From assembly GCA_022447585.1 (NCBI GenBank), contig JAKVAR010000009.1:741133-805132 (forward strand): DNA of 64,000 nucleotides. The letters are read 5' to 3'. This document shows, in pieces, positions 8,877 through 18,716 of the stretch. Every line of letters begins with the position of its first letter. Position 1 is the stretch's first letter. Source of the DNA: Crocinitomicaceae bacterium (lineage in GTDB: Bacteria > Bacteroidota > Bacteroidia > Flavobacteriales_D > Crocinitomicaceae). The notes beneath the pieces are model-generated. The model was not told the DNA's origin. It saw nothing but the letters and a program-made list of their open reading frames with translations, and searched no databases. A program made the translations under genes and the position numbers.

Positions 8877-10160
8877 TTAAGGCGCTGTCGAAGCTGGTGT
8901 CGAGCTTGCAGTATTCCCTAACGCCATGCGCAAAGTAAATCTCAATGTATTTGCAAGCGGGTTTGTTCTTTTCAAGGCCGCCAAATAAGAAATATCTACA
9001 CCAAAACGTTGGTACTTAAACCCAACACCTAGGTTGAAATATTGACGAGCCCCTTTATTTTTATCTTCATAGAAAAAACCACCTCGGACTGCTAATAAGT
9101 TATTATACCAGTACTCTAAACCCAAGGCTAAGTTAATCTCAGATAACTCTTCCTTTAATTTGGTGCCTTTCACTACTTCATATGTACCATCTGCATTTTC
9201 AACGTAATTGCCATTTTCATCCGTTACAGGTCTTCCCGGAGCGTCATAAAAAGACTGAACCATACCAGCAATAACACCAACATCATTAGACTTGCCCGAA
9301 ACAATAAATGTTTCGCCATTATCAGAGCCATAAATCGCTGGTGTAGGAACCAATAGTTTTTGAATGTCAAAGGAAACTGTTAGCGTGTTGTATTTATCAA
9401 ATTTCGCTTTATAAGCATTGCCAATTTTCAAATTCATCGGTAAGAAATCTCCCGGACTTGCAGAACCCACATCGGTGTATTTAATTTTATTACCAATATT
9501 ATTTATGGTTGTAGCAAAAGTATACTCACCTTTTAATCCACCAATTCTAGAATCGTCATCAAAGAAAGTAAATGAAATGTCTGCAGCTCCTGCTACTCCA
9601 GCTTTTGTAGTAACTCCAGCAACGGGAAGACCACCGGTTAAATTGGAATAAGCAAATTTACCATTTAATCCAACACTGGTTCTTTCTGAAGTTTTAAACG
9701 CATACCCAGCGACAAACTCAAATTCTGCAGGCTTGTCATCTCTGATCACATCTCCATTTTCCGAAGTAAAGGTAATTTCACCCAAACTAAAGTACCTTAA
9801 TGAACCACCAACTGAATGACGATCTCCTAATCTAGTATATCCAGAAATGTAGGATAAATGAATATCATTAGTCAATTGCCTAAGCCATGGAGTATATGAA
9901 ACACTTATCTCTGATTTGTCTTCTGCAAAATTCAACATTGAGGTATTCCAATAGATAGAAGTTGAAGAAGCACTTAAAGCAGTACCTGCATCTCCCATTG
10001 CACCAGCCCTAGAATCCGGAGTGATCGCTAAAAATGGAACAGCTGTAGTAATTGTATTTAACTGTAAATCATCATTCGTTACACCGCTGCCACTATTAGG
10101 TTGAGCAAGTGACACAAGCGTAGAGAATGCAAAAGTTGCAGAAGCAATATATTTAATCAT
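8877..10160 (-). CDS. porV: T9SS outer-membrane protein PorV (LptO)
   Basis: An outer-membrane beta-barrel of the FadL-like fold. PorV binds T9SS cargo after it leaves the SprA/Sov translocon and carries it to the PorU sortase. The 427 aa sequence has a signal peptide (MIKYIASATFAFSTLVSLAQ), the PorV N-terminal motif AVPFLAITPDSRAGAMGDAGTALS (here 25-60), the TSIYWNTSMLNF segment and alternating aromatic strands to the end. porU lies 60 bases upstream on the same strand, as expected for this partner pair. A -7 box in the gap suggests an extra promoter. Confidence 0.94.
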   Translation of the reverse strand: MIKYIASATFAFSTLVSLAQPNSGSGVTNDDLQLNTITTAVPFLAITPDSRAGAMGDAGTALSASSTSIYWNTSMLNFAEDKSEISVSYTPWLRQLTNDIHLSYISGYTRLGDRHSVGGSLRYFSLGEITFTSENGDVIRDDKPAEFEFVAGYAFKTSERTSVGLNGKFAYSNLTGGLPVAGVTTKAGVAGAADISFTFFDDDSRIGGLKGEYTFATTINNIGNKIKYTDVGSASPGDFLPMNLKIGNAYKAKFDKYNTLTVSFDIQKLLVPTPAIYGSDNGETFIVSGKSNDVGVIAGMVQSFYDAPGRPVTDENGNYVENADGTYEVVKGTKLKEELSEINLALGLEYWYNNLLAVRGGFFYEDKNKGARQYFNLGVGFKYQRFGVDISYLAALKRTNPLANTLRFTLRMALGNTASSTPASTAP

Positions 10161-10185
10161 GTCGTTTTTTCTGTGTTTGATGTAG

Positions 10186-10193
10186 CAAATATA
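10186..10193 (-). promoter_or_regulatory. Promoter -7 box for porV-ispF
   Basis: Minus-strand TATATTTG in the 60-base gap between porU and porV, 25 bases before the porV ATG. It would allow porV to be expressed separately from porU. Confidence 0.45.
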
Positions 10194-10220
10194 CGGAATT
10201 GAATAACCTTTATTGTGTTA

Positions 10221-13200
10221 TCATTTTAAAATAACTAGTTTTTCAAGTTTTTCATCCTTCTCACCCGATGGAGAAGTCACCGAAATTCTATAAACATAAA
10301 CGCCTTTAGATAATTGATCTCCAAAATCATCTCTTCCGTCCCAGAGAATTCCTTCCGACCTAAAACCTTCCGTATAAACATACTCATTAATTGTTTTAAC
10401 TAACTTACCTGAAACTGTGAATATCTGAATCTGAGCCTCCATTTGGCTGCAAACTTGATTGTGCTCAAAATAGAACTCTGTAGAAGTCGTAAATGGGTTT
10501 GGGTAATTTAAAACATGAGCCAAACTCATTTCCTGTTTCTCCTGGACAACAAACCTAATAGTTGATTCAGACGAATTATTATTTACATCCCAAACCTTCA
10601 CAGTCAATGTATGCTCTCCCTTCTCCAACTCATTAAAGTTGTAACGAATCTCTCCTTCCTGATAAGAATCCAATCCAGCAGAATAATAATCATTTAAGAC
10701 AATTGGATTAGATGTCTCTCCATCGAGAACAGCAGTTAAATCGTGGCCCACACCGTTTCCGACTGCGTTTATTCCATTTTCATCAAATAATTTAACCATT
10801 AAAATTGGTGTTTCATCCGTTATACCGCCATCAATAAAGTTTTCAGAATTTAAATAGACATCAATATCTGGCCCCTGAGAATCAGCTATACCATTAGGGT
10901 CAACTCCACCCACATAAACCCTTTGTTCCTCACCAATAGCATCAATTAAACCATTATCAGCGTAATAACTGATTTTCCCAAAATCAAACGAATAATTAAT
11001 ATCTTTCGGAACAATAAAAGTAAACTCAAAAAATCCATTATTCACACTTGCCTTTCCCTTGTATAACTTATTAGATTGAATCTCAAAATTAACCAATGGA
11101 GCTCCTGTATTATTTTGAAGTGTAACTTGATCTTTAGGCTTATCGAAAACAGAAGGAGCTAGAACTCCATTAAAATCTGTCAGCGTATTTCCGTAAAAAT
11201 CTTCGACATGACCTTTAATTGTAACCTGACTTAACGCCTTCAATGTATCATTTACAAGAGCCGGATCAAAACCATTAATACTATCTGTTACAATATTCAT
11301 CTCCGGAAGAGCAATCCTTAAAGCAGGGTCTCCAATTAAAGTAAAGCTTCGTTTGTTATCAGAAAAACCAGCTTCATTTTTAGTGCGCATCAGAATTTCT
11401 CCAAAAGTTCTTGGCTTAAAATCTGAATCTCTTTGAAAAACATTTTGAAAGAACGCCCTACCAGTCGCTTCATTCACCTCATAATAAACTGACCTTGTTG
11501 TAGTCATCAATGCAATAGCAGCACCATAAGGATTTATCGACGCCCATTCACCCGCAGAAACTCTATCCGGGTCATCGTACTTTGTAAATTCACAAGTTGC
11601 AGAAACTAGCAAGGGTAATTTGTCGATATTCTTCCAACCCTGAATTTGAGGGACAGTTATTACACGCTCTTCAGCAACTCCAACTTCACCTCCGTGTCCC
11701 ACATAGTTAATTACCAATGCGCCACGCTCCACTCTATCATTAATTGCATTATTCACTTCAGGATAGCGCTCACCGCCTGCTGTAGAAATTTGCTGATAGG
11801 CATCCAAATATATTTTATCACAATTCATTGCGGGATAATTTTTAGATACAGAATCGTATTGTGGCTCACAATCTTCACCAATAAATTGGAATTCTTCATC
11901 ATCCGCAATCTGAACATATTTAGTTCTCCAATCTCCAAACGTACTTGACCCATTGTCTGACCCACAATTAGTATTGGCCGTAGAATATAAATTGGAACCA
12001 TTCCTCATATAATGTTGAATTTTGTCAACCTGTTGCCTTGCCATAGTATTATTCGAAATCAATAATCGGCCGACCCCAACATCCATTAAATCTGTAGCTA
12101 GAAATGACTCACTATCATCTAACATTCCAAAATAATCATCAGATACCAAAGCAGCTATGTGATGTTCTGAATTTGCTACCTGATAAGTAACCATATAATT
12201 ATTATTGTTAGGAACACGATTTTTAGGATCATAAGTACCATCGCCAAATAAAAGCAATGAGTTTGGACGTTCGGAGGGAGTTGATGCCGATCTATCATAG
12301 AACATTTTCACAAAACTTCGAATTGCAGTTGCATCAATCATTCCAGAACTAAATTCATTATAAACTTGCTCTGAAGTAACCACATGAACAATCAAACCAT
12401 TGGCTCTATGTAGATCTGCCAATCGATTTGCCTGAGAAACAAAATCCTTATGAGTAACAATTAAATAGTCCGCAGCTGTTAAGCTATGAATGTTTTGATA
12501 TGCAACAGTACCAATTTTCTCAGGTACTAAAAAGTCAACCCCATCAGAAGCTATATACTCTCTTAAAGAATCCGTGTTAGCCTGAAACACATAACTACCT
12601 CCCATAGTAACTCCTTGAACGAGATACGGATTATGCCTATCAGTAACCTCCCAAACAAATCCGTTACCCGGCAACCCAGAGAGATTATATTCGGCTACAT
12701 TACCTACTCCAACGGCATTTACATCTCTAAAACCAAATTGATCACCGGTAAAGACCAAATTCCTTCTTGCATTCAGTAATATTCTATCTAAATAAGTTAA
12801 AACATCAGGAGAGTTTCTTACAATTGAAATGCTTAATGGAATTGACGTGCTAGGATTTGACAAACTCATAGTATTAACACTCCTGCCGTAATCAGCTCCT
12901 GCAGGAAGCGGAACAGAAAGTAAAGTTACTCCCCCAACAGCATAAGTTTGAGAAGTTCCTATGCTAGAATTCGCACTTGAAGCAATTGAAACTTCAAATT
13001 CCACAGGAGCAGAAGAATTAATATTAGGAATATTAAAATTAAATGACTGCTGCAAATCTGAATCAAACAAATCACCATACCACCTTTGACCTCCATTAAC
13101 TAAGGAAGTATTATCTTTTTCATAAACCCCTCGATAATTATAATCACTCACACTGTTTGTTACAGCGTTTACAGCGTTTGGAATAGTCTCTATTCTTAAA

Positions 13201-14078
13201 GGTGTATCATTCGCATTAACATTTATGAAATAACAACTAATATCTGAATAAGGATTTCTATCTTGATTAAATTTAGACCCAGCACTTTCACTCCATCGAT
13301 GGGGACCGTATGCGTTAAATAAAATGTAATCTCCTGAATCAAAACTTCCGTCATCACCTCCAACTATTTGAATTGCATTTTTTGCTAAATCATCAGTGCG
13401 CGTTGCAGAATTCAACTCTGGCAATCGTCCATCGCCATTACCGAAAATATTTATATGATCCGGATTTAAATTAGAAGTATTAAAACCACATTCATCCAAA
13501 AAAGCTTTATCTATCTTATATATTCCATCTGTTCTTACAGCAATCTTATACCAAGTTCCGCTACCTGTTCGCAAAACAGAATTTGCTGCAAAACTTTTCT
13601 GAAAATAATTCAAAACCGGCGTTTCATTAGAGTAAATCAACTTCATTTCAGATACTCTCTTCAAAACACCATCCTCCATTACGAAAGGCATAACATTTAA
13701 AACAACAAACTTTTCATTTCTTGCATTCGACAATGCCACTGTTGCATTAAACTCTCCTATGTCAACATAATTCGACTCTAAATACTTTAAATCAGATTTG
13801 TTCGCTGCAATCGTAGAAACAAGCTCTACTGAAACAGTAAAATCAACATCGGATGAAACTCTTTTATTCCAAAAAAAATTAGGTACACGGCCAATAAACT
13901 CCTGACCTTTAATTACAGGAGCCGTAATCGAACGCTCTCCTTGGGTATAGACTTTACTTACATCCCATTCAATCTGTATAATCTCCTCATCTTGAGAAAA
14001 ACCACAACCAGCTGAACCCAGGATAAATAATAGCGTATAAAATAACTTTCTGTTAAACTTTTGCGTTTCTCGTTTCAT
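10221..14078 (-). CDS. porU: T9SS sortase PorU
   Basis: Surface cysteine peptidase (gingipain family, C25) that removes the C-terminal sorting domain of T9SS cargo and attaches the protein to anionic lipopolysaccharide. The ATG at 14078 is chosen because it starts the signal peptide (RKLFYTLLFILGSAGCGFSQ) and lies 5 bases behind a -33/-7 promoter; an in-frame ATG at 14114 would fall inside that promoter. The catalytic His is in VINYVGHGG (about 793) and the Cys in LLVSATCEFTKYDDP (about 827). The protein ends with its own sorting-type domain, YPNPFTTST through GVYVYRISV to KLVILK. Length, 1285 aa, fits. It is divergent from the porP/sprF-like gene and precedes porV. Confidence 0.95.
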   Translation of the reverse strand: MKRETQKFNRKLFYTLLFILGSAGCGFSQDEEIIQIEWDVSKVYTQGERSITAPVIKGQEFIGRVPNFFWNKRVSSDVDFTVSVELVSTIAANKSDLKYLESNYVDIGEFNATVALSNARNEKFVVLNVMPFVMEDGVLKRVSEMKLIYSNETPVLNYFQKSFAANSVLRTGSGTWYKIAVRTDGIYKIDKAFLDECGFNTSNLNPDHINIFGNGDGRLPELNSATRTDDLAKNAIQIVGGDDGSFDSGDYILFNAYGPHRWSESAGSKFNQDRNPYSDISCYFINVNANDTPLRIETIPNAVNAVTNSVSDYNYRGVYEKDNTSLVNGGQRWYGDLFDSDLQQSFNFNIPNINSSAPVEFEVSIASSANSSIGTSQTYAVGGVTLLSVPLPAGADYGRSVNTMSLSNPSTSIPLSISIVRNSPDVLTYLDRILLNARRNLVFTGDQFGFRDVNAVGVGNVAEYNLSGLPGNGFVWEVTDRHNPYLVQGVTMGGSYVFQANTDSLREYIASDGVDFLVPEKIGTVAYQNIHSLTAADYLIVTHKDFVSQANRLADLHRANGLIVHVVTSEQVYNEFSSGMIDATAIRSFVKMFYDRSASTPSERPNSLLLFGDGTYDPKNRVPNNNNYMVTYQVANSEHHIAALVSDDYFGMLDDSESFLATDLMDVGVGRLLISNNTMARQQVDKIQHYMRNGSNLYSTANTNCGSDNGSSTFGDWRTKYVQIADDEEFQFIGEDCEPQYDSVSKNYPAMNCDKIYLDAYQQISTAGGERYPEVNNAINDRVERGALVINYVGHGGEVGVAEERVITVPQIQGWKNIDKLPLLVSATCEFTKYDDPDRVSAGEWASINPYGAAIALMTTTRSVYYEVNEATGRAFFQNVFQRDSDFKPRTFGEILMRTKNEAGFSDNKRSFTLIGDPALRIALPEMNIVTDSINGFDPALVNDTLKALSQVTIKGHVEDFYGNTLTDFNGVLAPSVFDKPKDQVTLQNNTGAPLVNFEIQSNKLYKGKASVNNGFFEFTFIVPKDINYSFDFGKISYYADNGLIDAIGEEQRVYVGGVDPNGIADSQGPDIDVYLNSENFIDGGITDETPILMVKLFDENGINAVGNGVGHDLTAVLDGETSNPIVLNDYYSAGLDSYQEGEIRYNFNELEKGEHTLTVKVWDVNNNSSESTIRFVVQEKQEMSLAHVLNYPNPFTTSTEFYFEHNQVCSQMEAQIQIFTVSGKLVKTINEYVYTEGFRSEGILWDGRDDFGDQLSKGVYVYRISVTSPSGEKDEKLEKLVILK

Positions 14079-14083
14079 AAGTA

Positions 14084-14115
14084 CAAATATCACATCATTC
14101 AATTGAACACACAAA
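14084..14115 (-). promoter_or_regulatory. Promoter of porU (-33 and -7 boxes)
   Basis: On the minus strand TTTG (14115-14112), a 20-base spacer and GATATTTG (14091-14084, one mismatch to TAnnTTTG). The box ends 5 bases before the chosen ATG, so the transcript would have little or no leader. Confidence 0.55.
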
Positions 14116-14224
14116 AAAACGTAACAAATCTTTGATTATTATCTTCAAATCGCAATATTTGTAACTTTATTCGCAAAATGTCGTTAATGTATATTTAGAA
14201 TAAAAGAAATTAATACAAGTTTTA

Positions 14225-15199
14225 ATGAAAGAACTTAAGAAACTACTTGTACTGACACTAATTTGCTTATCTGCTCAAAGTGCGTTCTCACAGGACCCAC
14301 AATTCACGCAGTTTTACGCAAATCCTATATACTTAAATCCAGCCTTTGCAGGATCACATGGTTGCCCTAGGTTTGCATTGAACTACAGAAATGAATGGCC
14401 AAGTTTATCCGGTAATTATGTTACTTATAGTGTATCGTACGATCATTATTTTAAAAACATTAAAAGTGGTATTGGAGTAATTGCGACACACGACCAGCAA
14501 GGACAAGGCACTATATATACAACTTCCCTGGGGCTTGTATATTCTTACCATTTAAAAGTTAACAGAAAGTTTTCATTGATGTTTGGGGCCAAAGCAGCAA
14601 TGACAAATAAATATTTAGACTGGAGCAAATTAACATTTGGGGATATGATTGATCCGCGTAGAGGATTTATTTATAATACGGGAGATGTTCCGAGAGGTCC
14701 TGAAAGCGGTCGTTTCTTCTTTGACGCGTCTGCGGGAATGGTAGGATACAGTAAGAACTTCTTCTTCGGATTTGCTGCAAACCATCTGAACATGCCTGAT
14801 GAATCTATGATTGAAGGAACATCAAGACTTCCAATGAGATTTACTGGTCACGTTGGAGCAGAAATTAAATTAGGAAGTAAGTCGCAGTATACGAACTCTA
14901 CTTCTATTATGCCTAATGTAATTTACCAATACCAAAATGGATTTCAAGAGTTAAGTTTAGGAACCTATATCAAGTACGGCGTATTTAATGTTGGCGCTTG
15001 GTACAGAAACAGGGATGCATTTATTCTTTCAATAGGAATTAATACAGGGAACTTTAAAATTGGATATAGCTACGATGTCACTGTATCTAAACTAAACAAT
15101 GGAGTTTCAGGTGGATCTCATGAAGTTTCACTTGGTCTTAACTTAAATTGTAAAGATAAACCATCGACGTTCAGAACTATTTCTTGTCCGTCATTTTAA
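14225..15199 (+). CDS. PorP/SprF-family T9SS membrane protein
   Basis: A beta-barrel protein of the PorP/SprF family. Members assist T9SS secretion: SprF helps export the adhesin SprB, and PorP belongs to the PorK-N-P assembly. The 324 aa sequence has a signal peptide (KKLLVLTLICLSAQSAFSQ), then the family opening QDPQFTQFYANPIYLNPAFAG, and repeated barrel strands ending LGLNLNCKDK. Which role it has cannot be told from sequence. The start of porU is divergent, with 146 bases between the ATGs; gldJ follows by 59 bases on the same strand, suggesting joint expression. The usual partner of a SprF (a giant SprB-like adhesin) is not in the window. Confidence 0.88.
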   Translation: MKELKKLLVLTLICLSAQSAFSQDPQFTQFYANPIYLNPAFAGSHGCPRFALNYRNEWPSLSGNYVTYSVSYDHYFKNIKSGIGVIATHDQQGQGTIYTTSLGLVYSYHLKVNRKFSLMFGAKAAMTNKYLDWSKLTFGDMIDPRRGFIYNTGDVPRGPESGRFFFDASAGMVGYSKNFFFGFAANHLNMPDESMIEGTSRLPMRFTGHVGAEIKLGSKSQYTNSTSIMPNVIYQYQNGFQELSLGTYIKYGVFNVGAWYRNRDAFILSIGINTGNFKIGYSYDVTVSKLNNGVSGGSHEVSLGLNLNCKDKPSTFRTISCPSF

Positions 15200-15258
15200 T
15201 AAAATTGTAACTTTTCATTTTACAAGCGTTGTATGAATGAATTTTGACCAATAAAGTA

Positions 15259-17298
15259 ATGAAAACGAAAACACATAATATGCGATTTTTCAAGTTTTTA
15301 GCTGTTGCAGTAGCAGGAGCGTTTATCGTATCTTCTTGCTCTAAAGAAGCTTCGAGCACTACAGGTTGGGACTATAATAGTCCTAAAAATGGTGGTTTCC
15401 AAAAAGTTCCATTTGTTGACCAGGAAACAGGTCCAGGTTTATTGTTAGTTGAGGGTGGAACCTTTACTATGGGTAGAGCGGAACAAGATGTTATGTTTGA
15501 TTGGAACAACAGACCTGCAAGAGTGACTGTTTCTTCATTTTACATGGATCAAACTGAAGTTACTAACTTTCATTGGTTAGAGTATTTGTATTGGATTTCT
15601 CGAGCATACAACGAAACATACCCAATGGTTTACAAGAATGCTCTACCTGACACGCTAGTTTGGAGATCAGAATTAGGATTCAATGAAAAATATGTGGATT
15701 ATTATTTACGTCATCCTGCTTACAGAGACTACCCTGTTGTTGGAGTTTCTTGGTTACAAGCGAGTGATTACTGTAAATGGAGAACTGACCGTGTTAATGA
15801 GTATATCTTAATCAGAGAGGGCATCTTAGGATTCAACATTGATCAAAGAGATGAAAACACCTTTAACACTGACGCATACTATGCGGGGCAATATGAGGAA
15901 GGATTAATAAGAAACATTCAGGATTTAAACCCGTCCAATGTTAATGGTAAAAAGTTAGGAACTCGAATTGTGCGTATGGAGGATGGAATACTTCTACCTC
16001 GATACCGTCTACCAACCGAGGCGGAATGGGAGTTCGCGGCTTCTGGTTTAATTGGTAATTTACAAGAAGGAACTGAAAACATCGATGAGAGAAGACTTTA
16101 TCCATGGGATGGACACTGGGTACGTCAGGATGAAGCTCAATTTACAGGTCAAATCCGTGCAAACTTCGTAAGAGGTCGTGGAGATTATATGGGGGTTGCC
16201 GGTCAGTTGAATGATGGCGCTGATGTAACTGCGCCGGTAGAGTCATTTTGGCCAAATGACTATGGTTTATATCATATGGCTGGAAACGTTTCTGAATGGG
16301 TAATGGACGTTTACCGCCCTCTTACTAGTGAAGATTATGATGAATTCCGCCCATTTAGAGGTAATGTATTCAAAACAAAACTTCTTAACAATGAAGGAAG
16401 TATCGATCTAAAGAATGCACAAATTCAATATGATGTTCACGGAATGAAAGAATACCTTAACGAATTTGAAAGAATTCGTTTTCAAAGAATATCTGCAGAG
16501 CAACACGATCCGATGGACACAGTAATTCCAGTTGGAATTTCTACCAACGTTCAATCTAGAAATCCTTCGAGAAGAGGATATGCCCCCGATCCATTCTATG
16601 TATCTCACGGAAAAGTTAAAGATTCTATTGAATTAAAGTTATTAGCTCGTATCAATGCCGTTATTAATACTGCAATTGAATACAAGAATAACATGCACGA
16701 CATTGAGTCATCTGCTTTAATTCAAGATGAATTGTTTGACGGTATATTTGCCGATGAAATTAGAGAAGGTCCTGACGGAGAAGAATACGCCTTCGAAATT
16801 ATTTCAATGTTAAGAGACGGATTTAATGATTTTATTGTTGATACTCCTGGAAAATTGAAATACAGAAACGTAACAGAAGAAGAAAATATAGGAAGGTTAA
16901 ATTACCGTAAAGATGATTATATTGATTATTTAGATGGTGATATTGAAAGTTCAATCTACTATGCTAACGATGATCGTAAAAACGATATTAACCAAGCAAC
17001 TCGTGACCCTAACTTAGTAATGTACCAAGACCAGCATGAAGAGTACGGTTTAGATGGTGTTCGTGTTAAACCTGGAGGTGAAGACAGAACTTCGTGGCCA
17101 ACTACACTTATCTCAGATAAGTCAAGAGTATACAAAGGTGGATCATGGAAAGATAGAGCTTATTGGTTGGTTGCTAGTAACCGACGCTACTTAGATGAAG
17201 ATCAATCAACTGATGCTATTGGATTCAGATGTGCTATGGATAGAGTTGGTTCTCCAACTGGATTCAACTATGGTAGAAAAAAGAAGAAAAACAAATAG
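15259..17298 (+). CDS. gldJ: Gliding-motility / T9SS lipoprotein GldJ
   Basis: GldJ is an outer-membrane lipoprotein needed for gliding and for stability of GldK and so of T9SS. It has the formylglycine-generating-enzyme (FGE-sulfatase) fold without known catalysis. The ATG at 15259 is preferred to an upstream TTG. The signal has a lipobox AFIVSSC (Cys near residue 27). FGE motifs are visible: LLVEGGTFTMG, FYMDQTEVTNFHWLEYL, the PVVGVSWLQASDYCKWRT and RLPTEAEWEFAA motifs, MAGNVSEWVMD, and the end YKGGSWKDRAYW...GFRCAMDR. A long insert (about 360-600) and a basic tail KKKKNK are normal for GldJ. Length is 679 aa. A strong terminator follows. Confidence 0.95.
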   Translation: MKTKTHNMRFFKFLAVAVAGAFIVSSCSKEASSTTGWDYNSPKNGGFQKVPFVDQETGPGLLLVEGGTFTMGRAEQDVMFDWNNRPARVTVSSFYMDQTEVTNFHWLEYLYWISRAYNETYPMVYKNALPDTLVWRSELGFNEKYVDYYLRHPAYRDYPVVGVSWLQASDYCKWRTDRVNEYILIREGILGFNIDQRDENTFNTDAYYAGQYEEGLIRNIQDLNPSNVNGKKLGTRIVRMEDGILLPRYRLPTEAEWEFAASGLIGNLQEGTENIDERRLYPWDGHWVRQDEAQFTGQIRANFVRGRGDYMGVAGQLNDGADVTAPVESFWPNDYGLYHMAGNVSEWVMDVYRPLTSEDYDEFRPFRGNVFKTKLLNNEGSIDLKNAQIQYDVHGMKEYLNEFERIRFQRISAEQHDPMDTVIPVGISTNVQSRNPSRRGYAPDPFYVSHGKVKDSIELKLLARINAVINTAIEYKNNMHDIESSALIQDELFDGIFADEIREGPDGEEYAFEIISMLRDGFNDFIVDTPGKLKYRNVTEEENIGRLNYRKDDYIDYLDGDIESSIYYANDDRKNDINQATRDPNLVMYQDQHEEYGLDGVRVKPGGEDRTSWPTTLISDKSRVYKGGSWKDRAYWLVASNRRYLDEDQSTDAIGFRCAMDRVGSPTGFNYGRKKKKNK

Positions 17299-17326
17299 AC
17301 TAAACATTTAGTCGTTAATAATTAAT

Positions 17327-17361
17327 AAAAAGCTCAGTCGTAATTCGGCTGAGCTTTTTTA
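17327..17361 (+). terminator. Rho-independent terminator after gldJ
   Basis: Stem AAGCTCAGTCG / CGGCTGAGCTT (one G-T pair), loop TAATT, followed by a T-run; 28 bases after the gldJ stop and just before murF. Confidence 0.88.
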
Positions 17362-17371
17362 TTTTTAAACC

Positions 17372-18664
17372 ATGAACGAAGCACATTTTGACCTATTTTA
17401 TGAATCAACTGGCATATGCACCGATACAAGAAACATAGAGAAGAATTCACTCTTCATTTGTATTAAAGGTGAAAAATTTGATGGTAATTTTTTTGCTTCT
17501 CAAGCACTAAATGAAGGTGCGTTGCACGTTATCGTTGACAATAAAGACTATTTCAAAGATGACAACAGAATGACTTTAGTAGAAAATTCTATCGAGTATC
17601 TCCAAAAACTAGCGAATTTCCACAGAAAAAAGTTCGACATTCCAGTAATCGGTATAACCGGAAGTAACGGAAAAACTACATCAAAAGAGTTAATTCAAAC
17701 CGTACTAAGTAAAAAGTATAATGTTCTTGCCACAATAGGAAACTTGAACAATCATTTGGGAGTCCCTTTTACCCTACTCCGAATGAATCAAACACATGAT
17801 ATCGCCATAATAGAAATGGGAGCAAATAAATTCAAAGACATTCAGGAGCTTTGCGATATCGCTGAACCCACCCATGGAATTATTACCAATATAGGTAAAG
17901 CACACTTAGAAGGCTTTATCAACTTTGACGGCGTTTTAAAAACTAAAAAAGAGCTTTACGATTCCATTGAGAAAAACAAAGGAACCATAGTTGTAAATGG
18001 TGATGATTCAACATTAACTTCTATACTACCTACAAGTATAACAACACATACCTATGGAAGTAATCCTAACAATGAAGTTCAAGGTGAGTTAATCAACTTA
18101 TCACCTTTCATTGAAATGAATTGGTCTAATCAAGAATATTCTAGTAAGAATTTATCAACTCAAATGATTGGTAAATACAATTTCTATAATTATTTAGCTG
18201 CGGTAGCATTTGGAAACCTATTCAATATACCAAACGAACTAATTTCTGAGGCAATAATAGATTACAAACCAACAAACAATAGGTCACAGGTTAAAGATAC
18301 GGAATGCAATACACTAATTTTAGATTGCTATAATGCAAATCCAACTAGTATGAGCTCTGCCCTAGAAAGCTTTTCAATGAATACGCATACAGATAAAGTA
18401 TTTATTCTCGGTGATATGAAGGAATTAGGTTCAGACAGCACGCTTGAACATCAAAGAATAATTAAGCTGACAGAAGAATACAAATTAAGAGGGTATGTCG
18501 TTGGAAGCGAATTCTCTAAGATTAATTCAAGCTCAATACTTCAAAGTTTCAAAAAAAGTCAAGATATTATCGATTTTTTTAAATCTAATTCTTTGAAAGG
18601 TAAATTGATTCTGCTAAAAGGATCTAGAAGTATTGGATTAGAGAAATTAGAACCATTTCTATAA
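17372..18664 (+). CDS. murF: UDP-N-acetylmuramoyl-tripeptide--D-alanyl-D-alanine ligase
   Basis: Adds D-Ala-D-Ala to the UDP-MurNAc-tripeptide, the last cytoplasmic step of peptidoglycan precursor synthesis. Three Mur-ligase domains are visible: the N-terminal UDP-binding domain with TDTRNIEKNSLFICIKGEKFDGNFF, the central ATPase with P-loop GITGSNGKTTSKE (about 95-107), NLNNHLGVPFTLL and IIEMGANKFKDI, and the C-terminal domain with LDCYNANPTSM and ILGDMKELG. The 430 aa length is normal. It starts 10 bases after the gldJ terminator; no promoter box was obvious there, so limited readthrough or a promoter within gldJ is possible. Confidence 0.96.
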   Translation: MNEAHFDLFYESTGICTDTRNIEKNSLFICIKGEKFDGNFFASQALNEGALHVIVDNKDYFKDDNRMTLVENSIEYLQKLANFHRKKFDIPVIGITGSNGKTTSKELIQTVLSKKYNVLATIGNLNNHLGVPFTLLRMNQTHDIAIIEMGANKFKDIQELCDIAEPTHGIITNIGKAHLEGFINFDGVLKTKKELYDSIEKNKGTIVVNGDDSTLTSILPTSITTHTYGSNPNNEVQGELINLSPFIEMNWSNQEYSSKNLSTQMIGKYNFYNYLAAVAFGNLFNIPNELISEAIIDYKPTNNRSQVKDTECNTLILDCYNANPTSMSSALESFSMNTHTDKVFILGDMKELGSDSTLEHQRIIKLTEEYKLRGYVVGSEFSKINSSSILQSFKKSQDIIDFFKSNSLKGKLILLKGSRSIGLEKLEPFL

Positions 18665-18668
18665 CAAA

Positions 18669-18697
18669 AAAGGGGAAAGATATACTCCTCCCCCTTT
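18669..18697 (-). terminator. Possible terminator between murF and the acyl-CoA dehydrogenase gene
   Basis: Arms AAAGGGG and CCCCTTT enclose a rather long loop of 15 bases. On the minus strand the right side is followed by a T-run (TTTTTTG), so it could terminate the dehydrogenase transcript. A weaker hairpin than others in the window. Confidence 0.45.
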
Positions 18698-18716
18698 GCA
18701 TATTATAAATATAGGA

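Noticed and set aside
14079..14114. Longer PorU start at 14114
   Set aside because: It overlaps the -33/-7 promoter, and the added residues precede the signal peptide.
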